A DNA stretch of 64,000 bases from Thalassomonas viridans (GTDB lineage: Bacteria; Pseudomonadota; Gammaproteobacteria; Enterobacterales; Alteromonadaceae), in assembly GCF_000948985.2 (NCBI RefSeq), contig NZ_CP059733.1, positions 4,340,001-4,404,000 of the forward strand. Reading direction: 5' to 3'. The first letter of the stretch is position 1, and every line of letters starts with the position of its first letter. Under the pieces are notes generated by a model that was not told the origin of the DNA, searched no databases, and saw nothing but the letters and a program-made list of their open reading frames with translations. The position numbers and the translations under genes are program-made. This document shows, piece by piece, positions 27,779 to 36,272 of the stretch.

Positions 27779-27967
27779 ATGAAAAAGAAACTTTTAACCT
27801 TGCTGGTCAGTTGCGGCATGGCTGTAGGCTTTAATGTAAATGCTGTCAGCTGTGATGGCACAGCCTGGTGTATGGCGGTTTATACCGATTGTATGAACCA
27901 TGGTTATGACTCCAACTATTGCAGCAGCTTATATTGGAGCTGCGCCGGCACCTGCGTACAACCGTAA
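27779..27967 (+). CDS. small secreted Cys-rich peptide (framework copy 2)
   Basis: 62 residues from ATG 27779, which follows AAGGAA by 8 nt; the GTG just upstream is less likely. Residues 1-22 are a signal peptide ending NVNA. The mature 40 residues hold six cysteines at 25, 31, 38, 48, 55 and 59: C-x5-C-x6-C-x9-C-x6-C-x3-C. The central C-x6-C-x9-C-x6-C and a Gly four residues after the third Cys are identical in position to the peptide at 11876-12055, although other residues differ (rich in Tyr, Trp, Asp). Likely an exported disulfide-stabilised helical hairpin. Role unknown. Confidence 0.75.
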   Translation: MKKKLLTLLVSCGMAVGFNVNAVSCDGTAWCMAVYTDCMNHGYDSNYCSSLYWSCAGTCVQP

Positions 27968-27988
27968 ATTAACCTGCGCGTTAACAGT

Positions 27989-28020
27989 GGATCAGCAGTT
28001 TCCATTGTGATTGCTGATCC
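27989..28020 (+). terminator. hairpin after Cys-rich peptide gene 2
   Basis: GGATCAGCA / TGCTGATCC, a perfect 9 bp stem with a 14 nt loop, 22 bp after the stop codon. The T-run is poor, but position fits a terminator. Confidence 0.5.
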
Positions 28021-28078
28021 GGTTATGGGCCATTTCCCCTGTTAACAAACCAACATTAGGGTAAAAACGGGCCGAATA

Positions 28079-28393
28079 TCAAACAAAAATATCTAAATGT
28101 GGCGGTTCATCGTCAGGTTTTTCAGCTGACTTTTCCGGCCCGGCGTTGACATTTTCGGCTTGCTTTTCTGCCTTAGCGTTTTGATCATGATCTTGGGATC
28201 TACTCTCAGCATTTTCCTGATTCTGCTCAGGATGATAGCCGGGAATAAAAAAACTGCCCGCATGTTCAAGGTGATCCATTTCCTGTTCAAGCCCACGGGT
28301 TCTGGCTTCTTTTAACAGCGCTTTCACCTTAAGCTGTTCCGGTTTTATCGGCACAGGCACCACCCGGGTAAGCGCTGTGGTGAAAATATCCAT
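28079..28393 (-). CDS. small acidic hypothetical protein
   Basis: 104 residues starting at ATG 28393, with an excellent GAGAGGG ribosome site 5 nt upstream. The first 50 residues look ordered (VVPVPIKPEQLKVKALLKEA, EQEMDHLEHAGSFFIPGYHP). The remainder is a disordered, Glu/Asp/Lys/Asn-rich stretch that ends HLDIFV, echoing the opening MDIFT. No signal or membrane segment. It is divergent from the his operon leader. I do not recognise it. Confidence 0.65.
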   Translation of the reverse strand: MDIFTTALTRVVPVPIKPEQLKVKALLKEARTRGLEQEMDHLEHAGSFFIPGYHPEQNQENAESRSQDHDQNAKAEKQAENVNAGPEKSAEKPDDEPPHLDIFV

Positions 28394-28624
28394 TATGCCC
28401 TCTCAAGTTAATTAAAAATAAATAAATTTTCTCTCCTGATCCCTACACTATATCGGCCTGAATCCGAATCTCTGAATAAGTTAGACCATTTTTTTTTAAA
28501 ATAAGTTTATTTTCTACTTGCCCCACGCTCATTTTACCAGTAGTGTAAATAGCAATTGAGTAGATATTAATTAATCTACTGTAAAATTTTATTTACACGC
28601 AGCATTTAACGAGTTAACGAAACA

Positions 28625-28672
28625 ATGATTATAAACCTGACTAATCTTCATCATCACCACCATAACGATTAG
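28625..28672 (+). CDS. hisL: his operon leader peptide
   Basis: 15-codon leader MIINLTNLHHHHHND with five consecutive histidine codons (CAT CAT CAC CAC CAT), ending TAG at 28670-28672. Ribosome stalling at these codons under histidyl-tRNA shortage would switch the downstream RNA from terminator to antiterminator. ATG 28625 follows an ACGAAACA stretch with a weak ribosome site. It lies 156 bp before hisG and precedes a canonical attenuator, so the assignment is strong despite its size. Confidence 0.93.
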   Translation: MIINLTNLHHHHHND

Positions 28673-28779
28673 CCCATTCAGGTTTATTCGCTGGAGGGCT
28701 ATGGCTCTTTCAGCGGTGAATGCAAACAAATAACCAGTTTCCAAAACCCCCGAAAGAGTCCACCTCTCTCGGGGGTTTT
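28634..28779 (+). promoter_or_regulatory. his operon attenuator
   Basis: Terminator: AAAACCCCCGA (28743-28753) pairs with TCGGGGGTTTT (28769-28779), followed by a T-rich tract. Antiterminator: CTCTTTC (28705-28711) can pair with GAAAGAG (28752-28758), which overlaps the terminator arm. Leader pairing: AACCTGA (28634-28640, inside hisL) can pair with TCAGGTT (28678-28684). These mutually exclusive pairings match the classical histidine attenuation model. Confidence 0.9.
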
Positions 28780-28828
28780 ACTTTTTCCGGCAAAAAAATT
28801 GCCGCTAACAACAATAGGATACTGGCAC

Positions 28829-29728
28829 ATGACTACCGAAACACGTTTACGCATCGCCATGCAGAAATCTGGCAGATTAAGCGACGACACCCAAAGTCTA
28901 CTCAAACGCTGCGGTTTAAAACTCAATGTTACCGACCGCCGCCTGCTGGCCCATGTCTCCAATATGCCCGTAGATATTATGCGAGTACGCAGCAGCGATA
29001 TTCCGGGCCTGGTGATGGACGGCGTTTGCGACTTGGGCATAGTCGGCGACAATACTCTCGAAGAAGCCGCCCTTGAGCGCCAGTTGATGAGCAGCAAAGC
29101 GGAATATATTAAAACTTCGCCCCTCAATTTCGGCGGCTGCCGCTTGTCCATCGCCATGCCGGAAGAATTTGACTACCGCGGGGTAGACAGTCTCAACGGC
29201 TTACGTTTTGCCACTACCTATCCGCAGCTGCTGAAACGTTTCGCCGCTGAAAACGGCATCAACGTCGACTTTTGTATGCTCAACGGCTCGGTGGAAGTGG
29301 CTCCCCGGGTTGGCCTGGCAGACGGCATCTGCGATCTGGTCTCCACCGGCAGTACCCTGGAAGCCAACGGCCTGAAAGAGGTAGAAATCATCTTCCGCTC
29401 CACTGCTTCGCTGATCCAGACGGTGGAACAGCTCTCCCCGGAAAAACAAACCATACTCGATACCCTGTTGCCGCGTATCCAGGGGGTGATGAAAGCCAAG
29501 GAAAGTAAATACATCATGCTGCACGCCCCTAAAAACCGCATTGATGAGGTCAGCGCCCTGATGCCGGGTAAGGAAACCCCGACCATTTTGCCGCTGGCCG
29601 GACGGGATGACCTGGTGGCGGTACATGTAGTGGCGACGGAAACTATTTTCTGGGAAACCATGGAAGCACTCAAATCACTCGGCTGTAACTCCATCCTGGT
29701 GATGCCAATTGAAAAAATGATGGGTTAA
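28829..29728 (+). CDS. hisG: ATP phosphoribosyltransferase (long form)
   Basis: First step of histidine biosynthesis: ATP plus PRPP gives phosphoribosyl-ATP, with feedback inhibition by histidine. 299 residues, equal to E. coli HisG, so it is the long form with its own C-terminal regulatory domain and needs no HisZ. ATG 28829 aligns with the E. coli start ([16 protein letters not shown]). The PRPP-binding loop is seen in [14 protein letters not shown]. First structural gene after the attenuator; hisD follows 45 bp later. Confidence 0.97.
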   Translation: MTTETRLRIAMQKSGRLSDDTQSLLKRCGLKLNVTDRRLLAHVSNMPVDIMRVRSSDIPGLVMDGVCDLGIVGDNTLEEAALERQLMSSKAEYIKTSPLNFGGCRLSIAMPEEFDYRGVDSLNGLRFATTYPQLLKRFAAENGINVDFCMLNGSVEVAPRVGLADGICDLVSTGSTLEANGLKEVEIIFRSTASLIQTVEQLSPEKQTILDTLLPRIQGVMKAKESKYIMLHAPKNRIDEVSALMPGKETPTILPLAGRDDLVAVHVVATETIFWETMEALKSLGCNSILVMPIEKMMG

Positions 29729-29773
29729 GCCGTCAGGCCAACATAAGAGATAAGGCATAAGGTAATAAACACA

Positions 29774-31132
29774 ATGATCATCTGGCAAAACCTGACAGCA
29801 CAGCAACAGCAGCAGTTGCTGGCCCGACCGGCCATAGCCGACAACCAGCAGCTTTCGGCCGGGGTCGAAGACATTATCACCCAGGTAAAAACACAGGGAG
29901 ACCGGGCGCTGTTCTCCCTGACAGAAAAATTTGACGGTATCAGCCTGAGCACCCTCAAGGTGAGCCCGGCGCAAATAACACAGGCAAAGAAAGCCCTGAG
30001 CACCGAGCGTCTGGCCGCCATCAACACGGCCTATGAGCAAATCAAAAGCTTTCACCAGGCGCAGCAACCGCAGGATGTCGTCGTTGAAACCCGGCCCGGG
30101 GTTGTTTGCACCTTAACTTCGCAGGCAATCGAAAGTGTCGGCCTGTATATTCCCGCCGGCAGCGCTCCCCTGCCTTCAACGGTATTGATGCTGGGAGTTC
30201 CGGCGAAACTTGCCGATTGCGCCCGTAAAGTACTGGTGTGCCCGCCGGATAAAAACGGGCAATTGGCGGATGAAGTGCTGGTTGCCGCCGATCTTTGCGG
30301 CATAGAGGAAATTTATACCTTAGGCGGCGCACAGGCGATAGCGGCGCTTGCTTACGGCACACAAACCATAGCGCCTGTGTGCAAGGTATTTGGCCCGGGT
30401 AACCGTTATGTTACCGAAGCAAAAAAACAGCTGTCCCAGCAGGTGCCGGGCTTTGCCATAGATATGCCGGCGGGACCGTCTGAGGTACTGGTAATCGCCG
30501 ACGGTAACAGCAACCCGGCATTTGTCGCCGCCGATTTATTATCCCAGGCGGAACACGGCCCGGACAGCCAGGTGGTGCTGGTTACAGACAGCAAAGCATT
30601 AATCGCTGAGGTTGAGCAGGCATTAACGCAGCAGTTGGCACAGCTGTCCCGCCGTGATATCGCCGAGCAGGCGCTCAGCCAAAGCCGCCTGATCTTAACC
30701 GATAATTTAACAACGGCCGTGCAGGTATCGAATCAATATGCCCCGGAACACCTGATCATCCAGACCGAAAATCCCAAAGCCTTACTGGCGGGGATCCGCA
30801 ATGCAGGTTCTGTGTTTCTCGGCGCTTATACCCCGGAATCTGCCGGTGATTACGCCAGCGGCACCAACCATGTCTTACCGACTTATGGTTACTCTAAGGT
30901 ATGCAGCAGTTTATCCCTGGCGGATTTTTACCGCCGCTTTACCGTGCAGGAGATCACCAAAGCCGGTCTTGCCGGTTTAGCTCCCTGCATCACAGAACTC
31001 ACCGATGCCGAGGGCCTGGACGGCCATAAACGTGCGGTGACCATACGCCTGGAGCCGGAAAAAGCACAGGACATAGCACAAAACCAAGCCCCTGCAGCAG
31101 ATATCAGCAAACAAGGTGGATCCAATGAATAA
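29774..31132 (+). CDS. hisD: histidinol dehydrogenase
   Basis: Catalyses the last two oxidations from L-histidinol to L-histidine with NAD and zinc. 452 residues, slightly longer than E. coli (434) owing to a C-terminal extension rich in Ala and Gln. The family signature is visible in EVLVIADGNSNPAFVAADLLSQAEHGPDSQV, with the zinc/catalytic histidines in AEHGPD and in the SGTNHVLPT region. Its last 8 bp overlap the hisC start, implying translational coupling. Confidence 0.97.
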   Translation: MIIWQNLTAQQQQQLLARPAIADNQQLSAGVEDIITQVKTQGDRALFSLTEKFDGISLSTLKVSPAQITQAKKALSTERLAAINTAYEQIKSFHQAQQPQDVVVETRPGVVCTLTSQAIESVGLYIPAGSAPLPSTVLMLGVPAKLADCARKVLVCPPDKNGQLADEVLVAADLCGIEEIYTLGGAQAIAALAYGTQTIAPVCKVFGPGNRYVTEAKKQLSQQVPGFAIDMPAGPSEVLVIADGNSNPAFVAADLLSQAEHGPDSQVVLVTDSKALIAEVEQALTQQLAQLSRRDIAEQALSQSRLILTDNLTTAVQVSNQYAPEHLIIQTENPKALLAGIRNAGSVFLGAYTPESAGDYASGTNHVLPTYGYSKVCSSLSLADFYRRFTVQEITKAGLAGLAPCITELTDAEGLDGHKRAVTIRLEPEKAQDIAQNQAPAADISKQGGSNE

Positions 31133-32258
31133 CGCCAATATAGCCGCTAACCTGGCCCGAGAAGAACTCATAGACATGGTGCCTTATCAATCCGCCAGAC
31201 GCCTTCAAGCCGCCGGCGACGGCTCGGCAACAAGCCCTAAAATCTGGTTAAATGCCAACGAAGCACCGGGCCCCGGGATTTACCAGTTAACCGGCGAATG
31301 TATCAACCGCTACCCGGACTTTCAGCCGGACAAGCTGCTGAATGCCTATGCAGATTATTGCAACTTGCCGGTGGAGAATATCCTCTGTACCCGCGGGGCA
31401 GACGAAGGCATAGAGCTTTTGATCCGCACTTTTTGCAAGGCGTACCGGGATAATATCCTGATCTGCCCCCCCACCTACGGCATGTATGCCATCAGCGCCG
31501 AGAACCACGGCGCCGGTATCATACAAGTGCCGCTGGTTGACAATATATTGGATCTGGACGCTTTAAGCCGGGAAGTCGGCAATACCAGGCTGGTATTCTT
31601 GTGCTCGCCGGGTAACCCGACGGGGAACTTACTGCCGCCTGAGCAAATTGAAGCCACGCTGGAGCTGTTCAGCCAAAGCGCTATTGTGGTGGTGGACGAA
31701 GCCTATATTGAATTTTGTCCTGACAGCTCAGTGGTTAACTTATTGTCGAAATACCCCAACCTGGTAATCGTACGCACCCTGTCCAAAGCCTTTGCCCTGG
31801 CGGGATTGCGCTGCGGCTTTACCCTGGCCAGCAGTGAAATCATTACCTTGCTCAGCAAGGTCATTGCCCCCTACCCGGTACCCGGCCCGGTCGCGGATAT
31901 CGCAGTCAAGGCGCTGGAAAAACCGGCGCTGGCGCAAATGTCGGTACGGGTTCAGGAAAATAATATTCTGCGGGCCGAATTAGCCGGCTGGCTGTCGGAG
32001 CAAAGCTGGTGCCAGCGGGTATTTGCCAGCGACACCAACTTTGTTTTATTCCAGACCGGGGACAAAAATTTTATTTTCAACGCCTTAACTGACGCCGGCA
32101 TTTTAATCCGCGACCAGTCAAAACAGCCGCAGTTAAACAATTGCCTGCGTATCAGCATAGGCAGCGCACGCGAACTTAAGCTGTTAAAACAAGTGATCAC
32201 CCAGGCCTTCGCTGCACAAAAATCGCAACAGGCACAACAAACATCAACAGAGACCTAA
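31125..32258 (+). CDS. hisC: histidinol-phosphate aminotransferase
   Basis: PLP-dependent class II aminotransferase converting imidazole-acetol phosphate and glutamate to histidinol phosphate. 377 residues from ATG 31125, which follows AAGGTGG; a GTG at 31116 is less likely. Motifs include [11 protein letters not shown], the PLP-contacting [12 protein letters not shown] and VVDEAYIEF, and the Schiff-base lysine in [16 protein letters not shown]. The start overlaps the end of hisD, and hisB begins 1 bp after its stop. Confidence 0.97.
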   Translation: MNNANIAANLAREELIDMVPYQSARRLQAAGDGSATSPKIWLNANEAPGPGIYQLTGECINRYPDFQPDKLLNAYADYCNLPVENILCTRGADEGIELLIRTFCKAYRDNILICPPTYGMYAISAENHGAGIIQVPLVDNILDLDALSREVGNTRLVFLCSPGNPTGNLLPPEQIEATLELFSQSAIVVVDEAYIEFCPDSSVVNLLSKYPNLVIVRTLSKAFALAGLRCGFTLASSEIITLLSKVIAPYPVPGPVADIAVKALEKPALAQMSVRVQENNILRAELAGWLSEQSWCQRVFASDTNFVLFQTGDKNFIFNALTDAGILIRDQSKQPQLNNCLRISIGSARELKLLKQVITQAFAAQKSQQAQQTSTET

Positions 32259-32259
32259 C

Positions 32260-33330
32260 ATGAGCCAGCAAGATATTTTATTTATAGACAGAGACGGCAC
32301 CCTGATCGAAGAGCCGGTTACGGACAAGCAGGTGGACAGCCTGGAAAAACTGGTATTCGAACCTAAGGTGATCCCGGTATTGCTGGCATTGCAGGCAAAA
32401 GGTTATACCCTGGTGATGGTGTCGAACCAGGACGGTTTAGGCACCGACAGCTATCCGCAGCAGGACTTTGACCTGCCCCACAACAAAATGATGGACCTGT
32501 TTACTTCCCAGGGCATCACCTTTGCCGATGTACTGCTGTGCCCGCACTTTGAAGCGGATAACTGCAGCTGCCGCAAACCTAAGCTGGGCCTGGTCAGTGA
32601 TTACCTGCAACAGGGCAAAGTCAATTTTGCCAACTCTTATGTTATCGGTGACCGGGAGACAGATCTGCAGCTGGCGCAAAACATGGGCATCAAGGGCATA
32701 CGTTATAACAGGGAAAGCCTGGACTGGGATGCCATAGGCGAGCTTTTGCTGAAACAGCCGAGAAAAAGCCAGGTGGTGCGTACCACCAAAGAAACCGATA
32801 TCCGGGTATCGGTCGATCTTGATAACAGCGACGATATCAATATCAGCACCGGCTCGGGCTTTTTCGACCACATGCTGGAGCAAATCGCCACCCACGGCGG
32901 CATCAGCCTCAGCTGTAAGGTAGACGGCGATTACCACATAGACGAGCACCACAGCGTAGAAGATACCGCGCTGGCGCTGGGACAGGCATTAAAACAGGCC
33001 CTGGGCAATAAACGCGGTATAGGCCGTTTCGGTTTTGTCCTGCCCATGGACGAATGCCGCGCCGAATGTGCGATAGATTTGTCCGGACGCCCCTGGCTGG
33101 AGTTCGATGCCGAATTTACCGACAACCGGGTCGGCAATATGTCGACCCAGATGGTGTCGCACTTTTTCCGCTCCCTGGCCGATGCCATGGCAATTACCCT
33201 GCACCTGTCCACCACAGAAGGAAACTGCCACCACCAGGTGGAAAGCCTGTTTAAAGTATTCGGCCGGGCGTTGCGCCAGGCGATCAAAATTGAAGGTAAC
33301 GAACTGCCCAGCTCCAAAGGGACCCTATAG
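32260..33330 (+). CDS. hisB: bifunctional histidinol-phosphatase / IGP dehydratase
   Basis: Two-domain enzyme of 356 residues, as in enterobacteria. The N-terminal HAD phosphatase has [12 protein letters not shown] (nucleophile Asp) and a Cys/His zinc site in [15 protein letters not shown]. The C-terminal imidazoleglycerol-phosphate dehydratase has the manganese-binding [17 protein letters not shown] motif and a second HHQVES site. The fusion removes histidinol phosphate and dehydrates IGP, the tenth-last and sixth-type steps of the pathway being carried on one chain. Stop codon overlaps the hisH GTG start (TAGTG). Confidence 0.97.
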   Translation: MSQQDILFIDRDGTLIEEPVTDKQVDSLEKLVFEPKVIPVLLALQAKGYTLVMVSNQDGLGTDSYPQQDFDLPHNKMMDLFTSQGITFADVLLCPHFEADNCSCRKPKLGLVSDYLQQGKVNFANSYVIGDRETDLQLAQNMGIKGIRYNRESLDWDAIGELLLKQPRKSQVVRTTKETDIRVSVDLDNSDDINISTGSGFFDHMLEQIATHGGISLSCKVDGDYHIDEHHSVEDTALALGQALKQALGNKRGIGRFGFVLPMDECRAECAIDLSGRPWLEFDAEFTDNRVGNMSTQMVSHFFRSLADAMAITLHLSTTEGNCHHQVESLFKVFGRALRQAIKIEGNELPSSKGTL

Positions 33331-33929
33331 TGAAAAATATTATTATCGACACCGGCTGTGCCAACCTGTTTTCGGTTGAATCGGCAATCAAACGTTTAGG
33401 CTACCCGGTCGCCATATCGGATGACCCGCAGCAAATCACCCGGGCGGATAAAGTCTTTTTACCCGGGGTGGGCAATGCCCGCCACGCCATGGAAAATATC
33501 CGCCAGAAAAACCTGCTCGACGCCATCAAGGCATTGAAGCAGCCGGTACTGGGCTTTTGCCTGGGGATGCAGCTGATGGCGGAGTCATCAACCGAAGGCG
33601 GCGAAGGGGAAGAGGTTCAGGCTTTAGGCCTGATCCCCACCAGCATAGCGCCCCTGCAGGCACAAGGAAACCGCCTGCCCCATATGGGCTGGAATACGTT
33701 AACCTCAGTATCGGATCACCCGGTATTTGCCGGCGTAACTCCCGGGGATTATTTCTATTTTGTCCACAGTTTTGCCGCGCCGGTAAGTGAGTTTACCGTC
33801 GCCGGCTGTGACTACGGCAGCACTTTTTCTGCGGCAATCGCCAAAGACAACTTTATCGGCTGCCAGTTTCACCCCGAACGCTCCGGCGCCCTGGGCAGGA
33901 AGATCATCGAAAATTTTCTGGAGCTATGA
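33330..33929 (+). CDS. hisH: imidazole glycerol phosphate synthase, glutaminase subunit
   Basis: Class I glutamine amidotransferase, 199 residues, that supplies ammonia to HisF. The catalytic Cys lies in LGFCLGMQLMAESS; the His and Glu in CQFHPERSG. Start is GTG 33330, overlapping the hisB stop by one base, with no better ATG; homology begins directly (KNIIIDTGCANLFSVESAIKRLG). hisA begins 70 bp later, the only sizeable gap within the operon core. Confidence 0.96.
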   Translation: MKNIIIDTGCANLFSVESAIKRLGYPVAISDDPQQITRADKVFLPGVGNARHAMENIRQKNLLDAIKALKQPVLGFCLGMQLMAESSTEGGEGEEVQALGLIPTSIAPLQAQGNRLPHMGWNTLTSVSDHPVFAGVTPGDYFYFVHSFAAPVSEFTVAGCDYGSTFSAAIAKDNFIGCQFHPERSGALGRKIIENFLEL

Positions 33930-33999
33930 TGCAGGCAAGTAATTTCTACCGGGTAACTTTACCGATAAGACAACAAAAACTTTCAGGAGACAAGCCGCT

Positions 34000-34737
34000 A
34001 TGATAATACCGGCAATAGATTTAATTAACGGCGAAGTGGTGCGCCTGTACCAGGGCGACTATCAGCAAAAAACCCAGTACAGCTATTCTCCTAAGGAGCG
34101 CCAGCAAGCTTATGCCGACGCCGGCGCCAAGGTCATGCACTTTGTCGACCTGGACGGGGCAAAAGACAGCAACAAACGCCAGCTTGCCGCCTTAAAGCAA
34201 GTGGTCAAACACCCGACTATGATAATCCAGGTCGGCGGCGGCATACGAAGTGAACAGGATGTCGCCCAGCTGCTCGAACTCGGCGCAGACCGGGTGGTGA
34301 TCGGCAGCCTGGCCATCAAACAGCCGGAGCTGGTGCAAAAGTGGCTGGCAAAATACGGCAGTGACAAAATCGTACTGGCGCTGGATATCCGCATCGACGA
34401 ACAGGGACAAAAGCAGCTGCCCACCCATGGCTGGATAAAAGATAGCGGCATTACCTTAGAACCCCTGCTGGGCAGCTACCAAAATGCCGGTATCAAACAC
34501 GTCTTATGCACCGACATCAGTAAAGACGGCACCTTAAGCGGCTCAAACGTGGCCCTGTATAGCGAGCTTTGCCAGAAATATCCCGAAATAGCGTGGCAGG
34601 CCTCCGGCGGCATCGGCAGCCTGGACGATATTAAGGCCCTGATCCCCGCCGGGGTCAGCGGCGTGATTTTAGGCCGTTCCCTGCTGGAAGGAAAATTTAC
34701 TTTAGAGGAGGCGATCACATGCTGGCCAAACGTTTAA
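34000..34737 (+). CDS. hisA: ProFAR isomerase
   Basis: Phosphoribosylformimino-AICAR-phosphate isomerase, a 245-residue (beta-alpha)8 barrel. The first catalytic Asp lies in [20 protein letters not shown] and the second in [12 protein letters not shown]; the phosphate sites are [11 protein letters not shown] and [13 protein letters not shown] 34000 follows AGGAGA at ideal spacing. The last 19 bp overlap the start of hisF, indicating coupling. Confidence 0.97.
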   Translation: MIIPAIDLINGEVVRLYQGDYQQKTQYSYSPKERQQAYADAGAKVMHFVDLDGAKDSNKRQLAALKQVVKHPTMIIQVGGGIRSEQDVAQLLELGADRVVIGSLAIKQPELVQKWLAKYGSDKIVLALDIRIDEQGQKQLPTHGWIKDSGITLEPLLGSYQNAGIKHVLCTDISKDGTLSGSNVALYSELCQKYPEIAWQASGGIGSLDDIKALIPAGVSGVILGRSLLEGKFTLEEAITCWPNV

Positions 34738-35498
34738 TTCCCTGCCTGGATGTCCGGGACGGCAAAGTGGTCAAAGGGGTGCAATTCAGGAACCATGAAA
34801 TCATCGGCGATATCGTGCCCCTGGCCCGGGCCTATGCCGAGGCCGGCGCCGATGAACTGGTATTTTACGATATTACCGCCAGCAGTGACGCCCGGGTGGT
34901 GGATAAAAGCTGGGTCAGCAGGATCGCCGAAGTGATAGACATTCCCTTTTGCGTTGCCGGCGGCATCAAAAGCGAACAGGATGCCCGGCAGATTTTAAAA
35001 ATGGGGGCAGACAAGATCAGCATCAACTCCCCCGCCCTGCAAGACCCGTCGCTTGTCACCAGGCTTGCCGGTCACTTCGGCCAGCAATGCGTGGTGGTGG
35101 GCATAGACAGTTTTTATGATAAAACCACAGAACAGTACCAGGTATACCAGTTTACCGGCGATGAAAAGAAAACCTCTGCCACGAACTGGACCACCCTGGA
35201 CTGGGTCAAAGAAGTACAAACCCTGGGTGCAGGAGAAATCGTACTCAACTGCATGAACCAGGACGGGGTCCGCCAGGGATATGATCTGGAACAGCTGGCC
35301 CTGGTCCGGGACATCTGCAATATCCCGCTGATCGCCTCCGGAGGCGCAGGCAGCCGAGAGCACTTTAAAGACGTCTTTCGGCAATGCGATGTCGACGGCG
35401 CCCTGGCCGCCAGCGTCTTCCACAAAAAAATCATCGAGATAAATGCGCTCAAGCAATACTTAAGCGAACAAGAGATAGAGATCCGATTATGCAAGTAA
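34719..35498 (+). CDS. hisF: imidazole glycerol phosphate synthase, cyclase subunit
   Basis: 259-residue barrel enzyme that, with HisH, converts PRFAR and ammonia into IGP and AICAR. Catalytic aspartates are in [18 protein letters not shown] and in [13 protein letters not shown]; phosphate-binding loops are [10 protein letters not shown] and [11 protein letters not shown]. It overlaps hisA by 19 bp and the hisI start by 10 bp. Confidence 0.97.
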   Translation: MLAKRLIPCLDVRDGKVVKGVQFRNHEIIGDIVPLARAYAEAGADELVFYDITASSDARVVDKSWVSRIAEVIDIPFCVAGGIKSEQDARQILKMGADKISINSPALQDPSLVTRLAGHFGQQCVVVGIDSFYDKTTEQYQVYQFTGDEKKTSATNWTTLDWVKEVQTLGAGEIVLNCMNQDGVRQGYDLEQLALVRDICNIPLIASGGAGSREHFKDVFRQCDVDGALAASVFHKKIIEINALKQYLSEQEIEIRLCK

Positions 35499-36109
35499 CA
35501 TTAGACAACATAGAGCTGTTAGCCTGGGATAAAATGGCGGATATGCTGCCCGCCATTATCCAGCACCAGGATACCGGCGCGGTACTGATGCAGGGCTATA
35601 TGAACCGTGAAGCCCTCAGCGCCAGCTTAAAAACCGGCAAAGCCACCTTTTTCAGCCGCTCCAAGCAAAGGTTGTGGACCAAAGGAGAAGTCTCCGGCAA
35701 CTATCTTTACCTGGATAATGTGATCAGCGACTGCGATCATGACAGCCTGCTGCTTTTCTGCCGCCCCCAGGGGCCCACCTGTCACCTGGGCACAGATTCA
35801 TGCTTTCCCGAGCAGGACATCCACCAAAAAAACTTCCTCAGTTATCTGGAGCAGATTATTGCCGCCAAAAAAGAAGAAGATCCCGGCAACAGCTACACCG
35901 CCAGCCTGTTCGCCAAAGGCACCACAAAAATAGCGCAAAAAGTCGGCGAAGAAGGGGTAGAAGTGGCCCTGGCGGCCGTAGCAGAAACCCGGGAAGACTT
36001 GCTGGGGGAGTGTGCCGATTTGTTCTACCACACCCTGGTTTTGCTGCAGGACAAGAATATCGACCTGAGTGAGGTCATGGAGGTACTCGCCAGACGGCAT
36101 CAGCAATAA
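35489..36109 (+). CDS. hisI: bifunctional PR-AMP cyclohydrolase / PR-ATP pyrophosphatase
   Basis: HisIE fusion of 206 residues. The N-terminal cyclohydrolase has [14 protein letters not shown], the zinc-related [19 protein letters not shown], and [12 protein letters not shown]. The C-terminal pyrophosphatase has [34 protein letters not shown] motifs. ATG 35489 lies within the end of hisF (10 bp overlap); longer frames upstream are spurious. It is the last his gene, and no clear intrinsic terminator is seen in the 163 bp that follow. Confidence 0.97.
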   Translation: MQVTLDNIELLAWDKMADMLPAIIQHQDTGAVLMQGYMNREALSASLKTGKATFFSRSKQRLWTKGEVSGNYLYLDNVISDCDHDSLLLFCRPQGPTCHLGTDSCFPEQDIHQKNFLSYLEQIIAAKKEEDPGNSYTASLFAKGTTKIAQKVGEEGVEVALAAVAETREDLLGECADLFYHTLVLLQDKNIDLSEVMEVLARRHQQ

Positions 36110-36272
36110 AACGGACAGGCACAGGGTACAGCCGGGGCGTGAGTGATCACCACTAAGATGTGGACTAAAATTAAATCATTCCCCGATACAGTGGTAGATA
36201 ACATCATCAACAACAAGATTTTAAGCAACACTTTTTCTGCAGATTCTGTTTAACCGGCAGAAGGCTGTACCT

